From: Casuarius casuarius
Lineage: Eukaryota; Chordata; Aves; Casuariiformes; Casuariidae
Assembly: GCA_003342895.1 (NCBI GenBank)
Contig: PTFA01000401.1
Span: 62,001-126,000 of the forward strand
Length of the DNA stretch: 64,000 nucleotides
Reading direction: 5' to 3'
The position numbers were made by a program, and so were the translations under genes. Every line of letters starts with the position of its first letter. Position 1 is the first letter of the stretch. Shown here one piece after another: positions 9,501 to 21,700 of this stretch. Under the pieces are notes generated by a model, which saw nothing but the letters and a program-made list of their open reading frames with translations, ran no database searches and was not told the DNA's origin.

Positions 9501-11845
9501 ATGTTTAATAGTGCTACTCAGGATGGATTTATATATATGCAAATCTAAGTGTTCTGCTAAATCGGAATGTCTGATCACAGCTATACTGAATGGAGAAAAG
9601 CAAACTTGAATTGACAGACTGAAGTCTGCAATCTCCACAAGGAATATTGTTAATTTCTGCATTTAGTTAAGTTTCAAAAAAATGTATTTACCTAGAAAGT
9701 TTGTAGTATCAGTAACAAATCAATTTGTGCTAAATGAAAAGAGAGACTTAGCGACAAAAGCTAAAATGTTCAGGCAGGGTAATTATTTAACTATCTGTAA
9801 CTATCTGTTTTCAAGGAAAGTTATAGTGCATGTTTAGATAGGACTTTATGACTGGAGATGGGTGCAGCTCTAACTATGGAGAGATTATTGGTTTCCCATA
9901 ATATGATGGTCATTTAGCATGTGACATAAAGCTGTTCAGTCACATTCTCTGCAATCTTATACAGAGATACTGTTCATGTTTATTTGTAGCTCTGGAGGCA
10001 TCTTTAGTTTATTATCCATTCTCTTTATTGCCAGTATTTCCAGCTTTATTTTATTGATGAATTTGGTTTTGGAGCTTGACATGTGCTGTATGGAAAAGAA
10101 CAGAACTTAATGAATTCTAAAACTGCAAAGACTGCAACATCGTTACGTATGCTCTCATTTTCTGTTAAAAAAGAACAGAGCATCAAATACAAATGCTGAA
10201 TGTCATTTTTAATGAGTCAGAACTGGTATTCATCCTATTTAAAGGGGATATTATTAGAAATGTATTAATAATAATTACAATTACTTCATTTTAATTATTC
10301 ACTTCATCCTTGTGTGCCCTAGAAAGCACCATAAAATCGTTAAGCTAGATAAAAATATAACAGCGTACCAAAATGTGGAAGAAAATTAAACATTAGATTG
10401 AGCTTCCTGTTGTCGGTGTCACAATGCTTAAGTGACGTTTAGTTGTCAGAGAGTTTTATGTGCAAACATGCCTTACCTTGATAGGATGTGGATAAAAACC
10501 ATAATATTTTAATTGTGTATATCAAAACCAGAAACATTTCACTAGAAGTTAATGGAAAGTCAAAATGAGGATCTATAAATAGTTTTAAAATTCTGTTTTA
10601 ATATATCACATTCCAGTGCAGTAAACCAAAGCTGAAAACCAGAGCTATAAAATCACACTTGTCTCCTGAACATCATGGGGTCCCTATTCCTTCTGATGCA
10701 TGAAAGTAGTTCAGACTGTCATTAATGCATCTTTTAAGGAAAGAAGTTCTCTGAGATACCTATCTCTATGGTACTTCTGCTCTGCTTAGATTCAGCCCCT
10801 CCTTCTTCTTCCCTCTCAGGTCTGACACTCACAGATCTTCTTAGGACTTAGTATTCCATTAGAACTGTAAATCCTAAACCAGAAATGTAATGTTTGGAAA
10901 GGCCACTTCATTCATTGAAATGTTTTAGAAACATTTTTCCTTGAATCATTGCCAAGTTATTTCTTTGGTTATCTTCCTTCCAGTTTTCTTGGTGAATGGT
11001 AAAGTGTCCAGGGCTCCTGGGCACCACAGCACTCCAAGTTGTGTCATGCAGACTTCTCTCAAGTTTGAAATCTGATGATCTCCACATTCCCAAGCGAGCA
11101 CACTGTTTGGCTTTCCTGATGGCTTCCTCCTGAGAAGCAGCAGTCCACATGGAGACTTGAATGTCCCAGTGCAGGAGGCTTTAAAGGAACGTGTCTGAAA
11201 ATACCAAAAGTTTCCAAAACAAATGTCCCTCTTCCTGCCCTAGAGTTTCTGATTCAGAGGAGAAGTGAAGTTGAGATGAAGCCAGATCTTAAATGCTGAT
11301 AATTTGTGTACAGTAGCAATTTTGGGATTCAGTGACCTCCATTCAATACTAAAACCATAAAATTATAATATATTCAATGCTGAAAGGGGAAAGTCCACGT
11401 AAAATTCTTGAGAAAGTCAGAGCTACATGTGTAAGATTTAAAGAGGTAAGAAAGACTAGGAGTGTATATGCTTCCTTAGTGTTTCCATATACATACTTTA
11501 ATGGAATGGTCATACACACTGTTTCTATGATCTCATTTAGGGAACATAAACTTATTTTCTGAAAGGTTTATCCTTTTTCCAGGTATTCTTTTGCCAGCTT
11601 AGTCATTGTTCACCACTAGTTCTGTGCAAATAACATATTGGTCATTTTAGAATGAGTACATAATTATTCTAATTTTTCCCATTATTTTTGCATCAAGAAA
11701 GAAATCATTTTGTGTCCAGATTATTTACTTTTCTAAGGAATCTTTCTTCTCTTTTTTATTCTAATTTAGCTGATTTTGGCATGTATATACTATGACTGAA
11801 GAGACAGATTATTCAGAGAAGAATATGAGTTAGGCTCTGATTTAA

Positions 11846-11888
11846 TTTACTGAAAAATAAATTGGATTAATCCATTGAAATCAGTAAA
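11846..11888. repeat. Imperfect palindrome (hairpin-forming)
   Basis: TTTACTGA (11846-11853) pairs with TCAGTAAA (11881-11888), and the centre TGGATTAATCCA (11863-11874) is a perfect 12-base palindrome. The CCATTGAAATCAGT wording links it to the other MITE-like hairpins in this window. Confidence 0.5.
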
Positions 11889-12043
11889 ATATTTCTAGAT
11901 ATACAGGGGAGAAACAGGGGCCAAATTTAGTGCTGTGTCTCCAAAAAAATTACACTGAGATTTCTCTTTTAAAGTTTTTCCAAATGAGCAAAAATATGCC
12001 GAAGAATGAAAGCTGTAATCATCTGTAAAATCTCTTTTTTCAG

Positions 12044-12129
12044 CTCTGATGAAGCCTTCTGCAAAGTCAATTTAAATTACCGCACAGAAAATGGGCTCTC
12101 TCTTCTTCATTTATGTTGCATATGTGGGG
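12044..12129 (+). CDS. TNNI3K: TNNI3K exon 3 (residues 50-79): start of ankyrin repeat 1
   Basis: Follows a strong acceptor (T-run then CAG, 12043). Its first C completes Ser50. The segment [17 protein letters not shown] leads into ankyrin repeat 1 (about 66-96), and the [10 protein letters not shown] helix is visible. It ends in phase 1 (one G of Gly79) at donor GTAAGT, 12130. The G preceding the GT leaves two near-equivalent cut points; phase and the next exon fix 12129. Confidence 0.96.
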
Positions 12130-13925
12130 GTAAGTATTTGAAATCTGATGTTCTCTAAACCTGTTATTTACATGGTTAGTGATTTATTCTGTCTAATAGC
12201 TGTCAGGAACATTATATTTTTAATCTGTTTCTTTCTTTGCATTGTCCTTGTTGACAGTTGGATAAGCATCTATAGGCATTTCTCTAAATTCTGTTGCCAA
12301 CGTGGTTAAATCCAGTTACACTGAACTCCATTATAACTGACTCTTCCATCCAGGAAAAGTTTTGGTAGATAATGCAGCATGTTTTAATTGCAGGTGTTCA
12401 ACTAATCCAAAATTCCTTGCTATATGTATGTGTTGATAAATGTTAATCATACTCATTCTATAGCACATCTCTACATTTCTGTATTCTGTACATGGTATTG
12501 ACTCCAAGATAGAAAACGAGTTTTAAAAAAATTTGCCATACATAAAACATTTATTTTTCTAATATAATGAAAATATCTAGATTCTATTTCATGGTGCTTT
12601 AAAGAAGAATAAGTCAAATGCACTAGAGAAAAATACCATCTGATAGGGTTTTTGCAGATAGCAAATCACACTATCCAAGAATAATAGTGTAAGACAATTT
12701 CTGGGATTTTCATAAAAACTTGTTAATGGTAGAATATTTCACTCTGATCTCCACTGTTGCTGTCTCATCCAGATAGTGAGTCATCAGTGCATGTACACAT
12801 TTTGCACTTGGTCTACAATATTCGACAGAAATTGGCTGAGAGAAGCAGAGTGTTTTACCCTATGGTTTCAGTTCTACAAGATACTTGAGAATAATATACA
12901 TAACTGCCTTGCTGAATCTTAGTCCAGATCCTATAATCAGGGACGACCTGATCCTGCACTGTTGAAAATCGTTTGGATATTTACTCTTTAATTTAAGAGA
13001 GTGCAGGATCATATCCAAAGATGACATCAGTTGTTGGTAGCATTAGAGCAATTGGTGAGATTGCTGAGAGGAAGTTTAAGAAAATATATGATGTGAATTA
13101 ATTGTGTCCCATATGTGAACACTTCAAGGAAGGAGAGAAGATATTAGACCCACTATTGTACTTATTTACTGTCCTAAGTATTCAGAAGGCAGCTACAATT
13201 TGTGAGATCATCACAGTGCACACCACATAAGAAGGGTAGCAAAGCTACTTGTCCATACTGAGTTTCCTTAGTGTCCCTAGAAAGTACTGTTCCTGTAATA
13301 ATGTTGTGTAGAGTGGGAGAGCAGTGCTTCAGCTCTCAAAAGGACAAATGAGTTAGATAAGTATGTGAGAAACCAGAGATTGTTACATCTTCCTCTAATT
13401 TAGGAAGTTCTTTGCAATACGGTCCAGATCTTAAAAGAGGAGATAATTTCTTTAGAAGTTCAACTGTCTGCAACAGATCTTTCATATTAAGGTGTGAACA
13501 AACAGTGAGTAAATACATGGCCAGATCTACTCTCCCAGTGAATGAGGAGACAGTCCCTAATGCTCACTGATCAAGGATGCAGGGTTCCATATTGAGGATG
13601 TTTGGACGTTTCTTATAACTTGCCTTAGCTCAGCAGATCAGTTACCCATTTGTCTTTGCTTTCAAGCTTACCTAAAGGCTTCTTCATGCTAGCCATGCAA
13701 TTCTAAATCTCTGTAATGCAGGAAGTTATAAGGAAAAGAAGTCAATGCATTTTGAATCATGTAATTGAGGATAAAAGTGTTGAGATGGGATCTTAACTAC
13801 AAGAAGCCCACGTATTTGTGGTTACTTTCCAAGTGTTTAGCTCTTATGGGATGCTCTTTTCTCATTTGTTTCATTTGCATGCCCTTTTCTGTAAATGACT
13901 TTGATACACAATTTTTATTCTAAAG
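12130..13925 (+). other. TNNI3K intron 3
   Basis: 1.8 kb, AT-rich. Holds one palindromic MITE-like element at 12945-13016. No exon or other gene is seen. Confidence 0.8.
12945..13016. repeat. Palindromic MITE-like element
   Basis: GATCCTGCACT (12950-12960) is inverted as AGTGCAGGATC (13000-13010), with weaker pairing extending inward (GTTGAAAATC against the mirror side). Outer wording CCTGATCCTG...CAGGATCAT matches an old hairpin repeat type common in amniote genomes. About 70 bases long and non-coding. Confidence 0.6.
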
Positions 13926-14023
13926 GTAACAAATCACATGTTAGAACACTTATGCTGAAAGGACTGCGCCCATCCAGGTTAACAAGGAATGGATTTACAG
14001 CTCTGCACTTGGCAGCTTATAAG
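13926..14023 (+). CDS. TNNI3K: TNNI3K exon 4 (residues 79-111): ankyrin repeats 1-2
   Basis: Acceptor CTAAAG at 13925 with a modest pyrimidine tract; GT completes Gly79. It encodes [19 protein letters not shown] and then [12 protein letters not shown], the canonical TALHLAA helix of repeat 2 (about 100-129). It ends in phase 0 after Lys111 at donor GTAAAT, 14024. Confidence 0.97.
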
Positions 14024-17000
14024 GTAAATTACTATAAAGGAAATTGATGAAAAGAGATCAGAACTCAGGAGTTTTAGTTGTCTGAACTCTCTAGCTGCTA
14101 CTTCTAGTGAAGATATCTGTAACATTTACAGTGCATAGGAAAATGACTATAAAGAGCCCATGCACAAGAAATCAGCATGTGCTTTTTCGTTGTCATCCAC
14201 AAAGATATGATATGACTTTACAAATATTGATTAATTCATGTGATGCAACTCAAGATAGAAGAGTATTCTTTTTATTATTATAGCTATTAATAGAAATAAT
14301 CTCAAATCTCAAATGACTTTATTTTACAATTTCTCTCTTTTTCTGCCTTTTTTTCTTCCTCAAGTTTTACATTCAGCTGCAATATTAATTTTCTTCACTA
14401 TTGTATTTATTTATTAAGACCCAGCCAGTATCAAGGATATAATGGCATATAATGGCCTATAGTTATCCTGTAAAGCTCTCATGGTAGCTAACGTTCTGAT
14501 CTGTTGTAGGCTCAGTGCTGATAGAAGGTTAGGTTAGATAGAAGGTTGGAGTTATTAGAAGGTTAGCCAGGTTAGCACCTATGTCATGATCACAGTGATA
14601 TTTCTCACCCTGTGTTGTGAGAGGATACCAATATGGTAGATGGTATTGAAACCAAATAACCAATTCCAGATACAGCAAGAATTGTCATAGCCACAGTCAT
14701 TCTCCTCTAAAAGAAGAGGGGATGGTTTGCCTTCTATTTGGTGTATTAATCAGATGGTTAGAAGATGTGTCCAGGGAGAAGACAACCAAAGTCTCTCTTG
14801 GAGAAAATTCAAATTCATACTGCCAGTCAGCAAGCTGTGGCTGTCCTGGAGTGAGAGTGTATTCATCTTTCCCAGTGAAATGAACTGGAGGGTCATTAGG
14901 TCAAGGTGAGTGAAAGGAAAGTGTAGCGTCAGCTGGAAAATGACAGTATTCCCTGGGACATATGACAGAGAGTTGTGAGTATTGTTTGTTTGAGAAAGGC
15001 ACCAAACCCTAGACGGGCGATGTAGCAATGTTTTAGCTATGGTAAAGGAGGGTAGAAGTGGAAAGAAAGAAGAGAGGGGATGCAAGCAGCAGCTTTTGTA
15101 ATTTTGTCTGAAGGTGGGATGAAAGAAATACTCCTATTTCCAAAGTTTGCTATGAACCAGCTAGGCCAGTTCCCTGCTCAGGATGCTGGATGTCATGAAT
15201 CACATGATTAGATATCTAAACTTGGCCCAGGTATGTGTAGAGAGCTGAGCAAGAAACAGGCTGAAGTCTCTGTCATGGAGCCAGATACCTGAAAGTTATG
15301 ATACCATGGATTGCAATGCCTTATGCTCTGCAACTCCCTGGCTTAACTTGTTATACTTTCAACGTAAGCTACCTTTTCTCTCCTAGTTACGGTAAGAGAA
15401 GCACTTCCTATTTCTTGCATTGTTTCCTGTAATTCTTATGCTAGTTTAATTTTACAACCACTGATAACAATTTCAGTTGCTATACAATAACAATAATCAC
15501 ATTTTATGCTTCAAGGGATGAAGTGATCGTTTACAGTAATCATAAAAGAAACTTTCCCCCATGTGCAATGTTGCATAATTGGCCAACTGGCTTAGAAAAA
15601 ATTTCTGCATTTGTTTAGTGTCAGTTTCAGTGAATGGCTCACATTTAATGATTCTGTTGAAAATTCTGGCCTTTGTTTAACAGGACTTTTATAAACAGAT
15701 TTCTAGGATGTTTTCATTAATTAGGAATAAAGTTTTTTGCTATCAAGTCTTCTTCTGTCTGTTTTCCCTGCGCACTGTAAAGTCAAAAAAGCTCTTGTAT
15801 ACACTTAGGCAAAAAAATAAATTGGCAACATACTTAATCACTGAAGTCATGTCATATAATATCCTATATCCTTATTAGGTTGCACAAAACTATACAAATC
15901 AGTATGAATTTTGAGTCTAAAATACAATGCAATATAACATTTCTCCTACCAGTGAAATTTTAAGGTTTAAAATTTGCCATTAGTCACCCAATGACAACTT
16001 TTGTTGTATTATAGTTCGTCTCTGAACAAAATTTAAAGCAGCATAGAAGATACCTCAGAAACAAAATGCTGTGCATAATGAGAAGAGACAACTTTTTGGG
16101 AAACTCATTGACTTTTTCTGGTGTGTAATCTAAATATTTTATGAGGTTTAATCACTGTAAAACAGAACTAGGAAAACTAGACTGAGGTACTGTTTGGAAC
16201 AGAACACTCCAAGAAACTCTGAACTCAGACTGTCTTAACTGGCTGGATAAAATACCCAGTCCATTATGCTGCCAACTACCATGCTTCAAGGCCTAAAACT
16301 GTTTGATAATAAGAGGGATATAAAGTTGTAATTGCTAATATCTCCTTGAAATAGGAAAACCATTTCAGTATGAACAAATGTCATGCTTTCACAGACATAC
16401 TTTCACGGCTTCTTCTCTGGCGTTGATTCATTTCTGGCCAGCACTGCTTCGGTATCTATTTCCAAAGAGCGGAGAACTATGAGAAGTGTTGGAGCTTTAG
16501 GATCTCTTTTGCCCTTATGTTGTGTGCATTTCTGCTCTGCAAACAGTGAATATGAGTTGGAGAAGGCTCATCTCTGGGCTGGCTGATGATTGAAGGCAGA
16601 TCCCTAAGAAGTGAAAATGGTGAGAGCTCCAGTTGGTGCAGTTAGAACAAATGATGGTGAGAAAGATGGCCTGACTTCTCCTGTTAATTCTGCCACTGCC
16701 CCCAGGCAAATGTTTTCACTTCTCCACGCTTAATTTCACTACTATTTGTAAAGGAGAGTTTACTGACAGTTGTATTGGCTGGGCATTGTGACTCTTAATG
16801 TATTTTCTCAAATTAATTTTTATTAGTATATTGGTGTTATGCCCAAAGAAGTGATAGCAATACTTCTGTCCATGACAGCAAAGAAGTAAAATAATATGAA
16901 AAATAAGCTCACAGTTCAGAATTTAGCTTACATCTTGTGTATTTATCCAGGGAAGTCCCAGGGCCTCCTTCTGTGTTTGACAGTATATTTGTTTTGACAT

Positions 17001-17328
17001 TTAAACAGTTCGTATGAGCACTTAATAATGGTTCAGAGGCTGAGTGATCTTTGAAGATACCATAAAATCAGGAAGAGTGACCATTTTAGAAAGATACAGG
17101 CTTCAGTATAGCTAAAGAGAGGCTTCTGGTACCCAAGACAAGATTTCCCTTCACTCCTTCCCTTGCGCTCTTGTGTTCCTGGTGTCATGAACATGTAATC
17201 CCTTTTCTTGAGTAGCAATAGTAGAATAGCTGGGGAGGGCTGGACCTTTGTGGCTCTGTTGGGCTACCTCCCTGCAGCTGTTAGAGCTGTGTCCCAAAAA
17301 TAATATGGTTTATATCCATGCCTTTTAG
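14024..17328 (+). other. TNNI3K intron 4
   Basis: 3.3 kb with no exon. Short overlapping open frames near 14727-15085 and 16383-16709 show no domain and are taken as chance. A small GGTTAG-rich patch at about 14526-14575 is the only local repeat noticed. Confidence 0.75.
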
Positions 17329-17439
17329 GATAATGCGGAACTCTTAACAGCACTGCTGCATGGTGGAGCTGACATTCAGCAAGTCGGGTATGGAGCTTTG
17401 ACAGCCCTTCACATTGCTACAATAGCAGGTCACCATGAG
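17329..17439 (+). CDS. TNNI3K: TNNI3K exon 5 (residues 112-148): ankyrin repeats 2-3
   Basis: Acceptor CTTTTAG at 17328, donor GTATGC at 17440; exactly 37 codons, phase 0 on both sides. Encodes [20 protein letters not shown] and then the [14 protein letters not shown] helix pair of repeat 3 (about 133-162). Because it is symmetric, skipping would remove about one repeat without a frameshift. Confidence 0.97.
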
Positions 17440-18742
17440 GTATGCTTCTCTTTCTGTATAGAAAATGACGTGAGTGCTAATATTTGTCTGTCATTTTATT
17501 TTAGATTGATACTAATCAACACAAAACTCATCATTGGTTTAGCATAGCTAAACTTTATTTACTGTTTTTTGTACCTTTGGGGAAAACCATATCCGTGCAT
17601 ATGTTTTTACAGTGAATGGACATGTACAGAGGGTCTAGGTCTGTTTGTACATATCTTTATATATTATCTTTAAAGTCTTGGTAATAAACAACATTGCCCT
17701 CTAAATGTCAAAAGTGTTAACTAATAGATACATGATGAAACACACTCACCCATACATGTCAGGAGTCTTTCCTGAATCTGGATATGTTGAGAGGCTTCTA
17801 AATGTGGTCCCTTTTCCCTGAGTATAAAGGAACCCCATACGTTTTGTTCCATCTTACGGATCTCAGAGGCTCAGCTTCACAGCTCTGTGGTTTTTACTTC
17901 GGGAGAGGACAGAGGTTCTCAGTTTAGAGCTATGTGACACTTCATATTAGTGCAGAGAAAACGATTGTCAGGGTAAGTCGTTTGTAGTGTGAATCTCAGA
18001 TATCCGCACTGATAAATCTTGTATGGATTGGAGACTGCCAGCTACAATTTTTCCTAAAAAGTCTTTCTCCTGGGGAGTGGAGGAAGGGAGGGATGAGATT
18101 CCATAGAATGCTGTAATGCTTCCCTAAACATGCTGTTAGTTATGAATCTGTTTTTCTAGCATTTAGCACCTCAGTTCAGTCATTTCACACATCATCTCAT
18201 TTCTGTCACCCTGGCAACAGCTCACTCAGTGTAATTTTTTTATTTTTTTAATCTCTTGAAGTATTTAATACTGGATGTGCAAAATTACCTTGATAATGAA
18301 GAGTTTATGACTGTAAACACTCATGATTGCAGGTACTTCACTTTTTAGCTCCTTTGGGCCCATTAAGCAAACAAAGATTTTGTCCTCTGCTTGGGTAAAA
18401 GCTTTGACTTACGCAGAGAGCTAAAGTAATTTATGGAGACAGAAACATTAGATACCTTTAAGAAGAGCAAGGAATGCAAGAATAAGTACAAAGAAGGAAA
18501 TACAGATGATATTAATAACTGCATTTAAGCCATGAATTTATTTGTACATCTTACAAAGACTCATAAATTTACTTCAAATACAAGGGTTTGGCTGGATGAC
18601 TGGAACAAAATGTGTATGCAGTTTTGGACAGATGAGAGAAAAGTGTCTGTATATACACAGCAAGAAAGAACTAAGTTACAGTGGTCACTGAGTTTATTGA
18701 TGGAAACAAAGCTATGTAATCTGCTACGTTTTCAGTCAGTCA

Positions 18743-18783
18743 GCATATGCACACATGCACGCACGCATGCGCACACACACACA
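18743..18783. repeat. Alternating purine-pyrimidine (CA/GC-rich) tract
   Basis: Forty-one consecutive bases alternate purine and pyrimidine without a break, mixing CA, GC and AT steps and ending in a short (CA)n run. Such tracts favour left-handed Z-DNA and are usually length-polymorphic. Confidence 0.85.
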
Positions 18784-21700
18784 GTTTACTGTGCATATGA
18801 ATATAGAAACTTTTACATAGCTATATATTGAAAAGGAGAAGAGAAGTTTATTTTCAAGTAATCAGTTTTGTTGGGGAAATGGATTAGAAACTTTCTGTAG
18901 TACCTTAAAGAAATCTGCCAACATTTAAGTACTTGGGCTGAGAAACTATGAGGCCAGCTGCTGATGTTCAGCTGAGGAAAGATGGTATTTCCTCAGTTAC
19001 GGCTGTTTAGTTTTTCTGTCTTTATCTTACTGCTTCTGTTTAGTCTGAGGAAATTATCAGATCTTTGGGTTAGTAATGATATACTAGACTTTCTATGTAT
19101 TTAGGCTCTCAAAGATGCTGGTAGATCTACTGGAATTTGCAGTCAATATTTTAACTTCTAATGAAATTAATTATGTATTTGAACTACTTTGAAACCTCTG
19201 AAAATTGCATCGGGTGCCCTTTGTAACTTTTTGTGCTTAATACCTTTGAGAATTTCACCTTATGTGTTAACTGTACATATGCATAGAGAGAGGCTGTAAA
19301 TCAGAGGCCTCAAGGCTCTTGGTATTTTATGGAGACTGATATAAATGATGGTATCAACAGTGAAGTAGTCACAGGGAGATTAAAGCTGCACTTTTCAAAT
19401 CCAGGTCTGAACAGCTTGCACTCCAGCACATTTGCAAGTGCAAGTAAGAACTGTGTACCCTGTTAAATCTTCTACAACGGCACATGCTGTTTTCCACAGC
19501 AGCTTTGCTACAAAAGGCTGCCTAATGGACTGATGAGAGTGAAACAGGCAGAGATTTAGTGGGAAAACAATTTTAGCACTAGTTAGTATAATGAGCATGG
19601 GCTACGTCACATGATGGGGAGAGGTGGTGTCGATGTAGAAGTTCCTCCCACTTCCAATGGAGAAGTACATTATGCCGTTTCACCTTCCTACGGGCTGTAC
19701 TGTGCTGTGGACATTTCCCGGGTTTGTGAGCCAGCAGGGAGCACCGAGGATACTGGTGAACCTAGCTTTACATTACAGCCTTCAAACTAGTTTCAAAATG
19801 AGAGTAACTTCAAAAGATGTTTGCGCTTCTTGGTTAAGACCAGCTGCGTAAAGATACAATTGGCAATAACCTTGCATTGCCTCCAGAGTCTGTGTATGGG
19901 ATAAACTGAAAGAAGGTTAAAACAATTTACCGGTGGTCATACCAAAGAACTCAATTAAAAAGCTGTTAGTCTTCAGTGTTTAAGCCAGCAGCTCCAGCAG
20001 TGATCAGGGGACAAATCAATTTGCAGCATCTGTTTAAGTCTGTGAGTGAGGAAGCACATTAAGAGAGCAAGCTGACAATTTATGTTTTGAAGTTTGGCTT
20101 TTCAGGTGGAAGGACTAGGCTCCTCTGTGTGTCTGAGCACAAGCAAAGCTGAGTGGGAGGGGATGTGGGTGTTCGCTTTGTAGCATTATATCCCTAAGCT
20201 CACAAGGCATCACATCATTCCCTTCATTAATGAAGTGCACATCCAGTTCTTCTTATTCACTCAGAATAAATCCTTCCTTAGGTATCTTGGCACTAAAAAA
20301 CAGATATGAAACCACTGTATCTAATTGTTCTGTTCAAGAATTATAATGGAGATGTTAACAGGAATCTTAGCTCTTTAATGATCTCTGTATCTTTTATGGA
20401 ATATGTATTTAATGTTTTCTGTGTGGACTGTGTATCATTTGGTAATGATCTTCCGTACGAAATTACATTTTACCTGGAGGAGGCATCACATTGTTAACAA
20501 AATTGGATATAGTCATTAATGGAGTTACAAGGCTACAAATTAATAGTATAGCATGTGTTACTAGTAAGAGGTCTGTTAAAAATAGTATTTATATGAGATA
20601 ATATTTTCTGATTTGTAGTAGAGGTTTCCTCCTTATACCCAATACTTGATAATTTAGTATGTTTATTGGAATAAGTTTGGTAGGTTGTTATTTCCTATAA
20701 GAGCTATTCAGAATAAGTGCCTTGGCAGGTAAGCTTTTTTAGATTCTGTTATCTGTCGTATTTGTAGTGTATTGCACTGAGATCTGCTAGTGTGATACTA
20801 GTGTGCCTATTTGTGGCCAACCTGACTGTATGGGATTTTGGTAGAGGTTAAGGGTCATATTTTGTCAAACAGCCCTGTAAACAGCTCTTTTTTCAAAGAC
20901 CTGGGTGAATAGAGCTGCTTATATATCTACCTGAAGCAATGTCCTTGCACTGCCGGCCCTGATGAGTACCTGATCACTGAGTTTTAGTATTATGATGCCC
21001 AGGAAAAGGTGTTTAGATCAGCTTCATATTTCTTATTAAAGGTGGTCATAGCAAATTCTTCAGTAAATAGTCTTTGCACTCTAACATATGTAATTTTTAT
21101 TAATGATGATATGGAAGAAGTTACCTCTGCCATACCTATGCAAAACTGGGAAGGTATCATTAATCTGCTGAGCCTCTGGACTTAATAGCTGTCGAGAGTG
21201 GCTGTAGTTGCTTTATTACCTAGCGATGTTTTGAGTTACCGACTGAAGCAAGCACTCTCTTAATTGAGATTTTGGACTTACTAGGGTTCACTTTTGAGAA
21301 TTTTGTTAAAAGAAATGAAACTGTAAACTGTGCACACAACATTTCATGATATATTAAGAGCTGTGTGGTACTGTATTGCATACCACCTTCTGGGATGTAC
21401 AAGTTGATGTAATTCACCCCATCTTAGGGGACTGTGCTGCCTTCACTTCCATGGAAGTTCCTTTCGGAATGAACTTGCTGTGTACAGGAGTACATCTGTC
21501 TTAGTAGCATTGTCTGGTAGAGAATTCACCACTAAGTAAATAGTGCACTTCCAAGGGCAGAAGGCAAGGAGGTCAACTTTAAGCAAATATTATTTCAAGT
21601 ATTTAAAAGGAGCAATCTGTGTTTCCAGCTGTAAAGCAAGTGCTATATCAGATCGTGGGTGACTTACTGAGTACTCTTTCTGCTTCTGAAAGACAAAAAT

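Larger units (their letters stand above)
5762..12043 (+). other. TNNI3K intron 2
   Basis: 6.3 kb, AT-rich, with no exon recognised. It contains a run of 18 A (9055-9072), a diverged MITE-like stretch around 6470-6550 and a hairpin at 11846-11888. Short open frames (for example 10908-11150 minus and 11377-11562 plus) lack any recognisable domain. Confidence 0.75.

Noticed and set aside
10908..11150. 80-codon minus-strand frame in intron 2
   Set aside because: Reads like ordinary protein but matches nothing I know, has no flanking exon structure, and is of a length expected by chance in a 6-kb intron.
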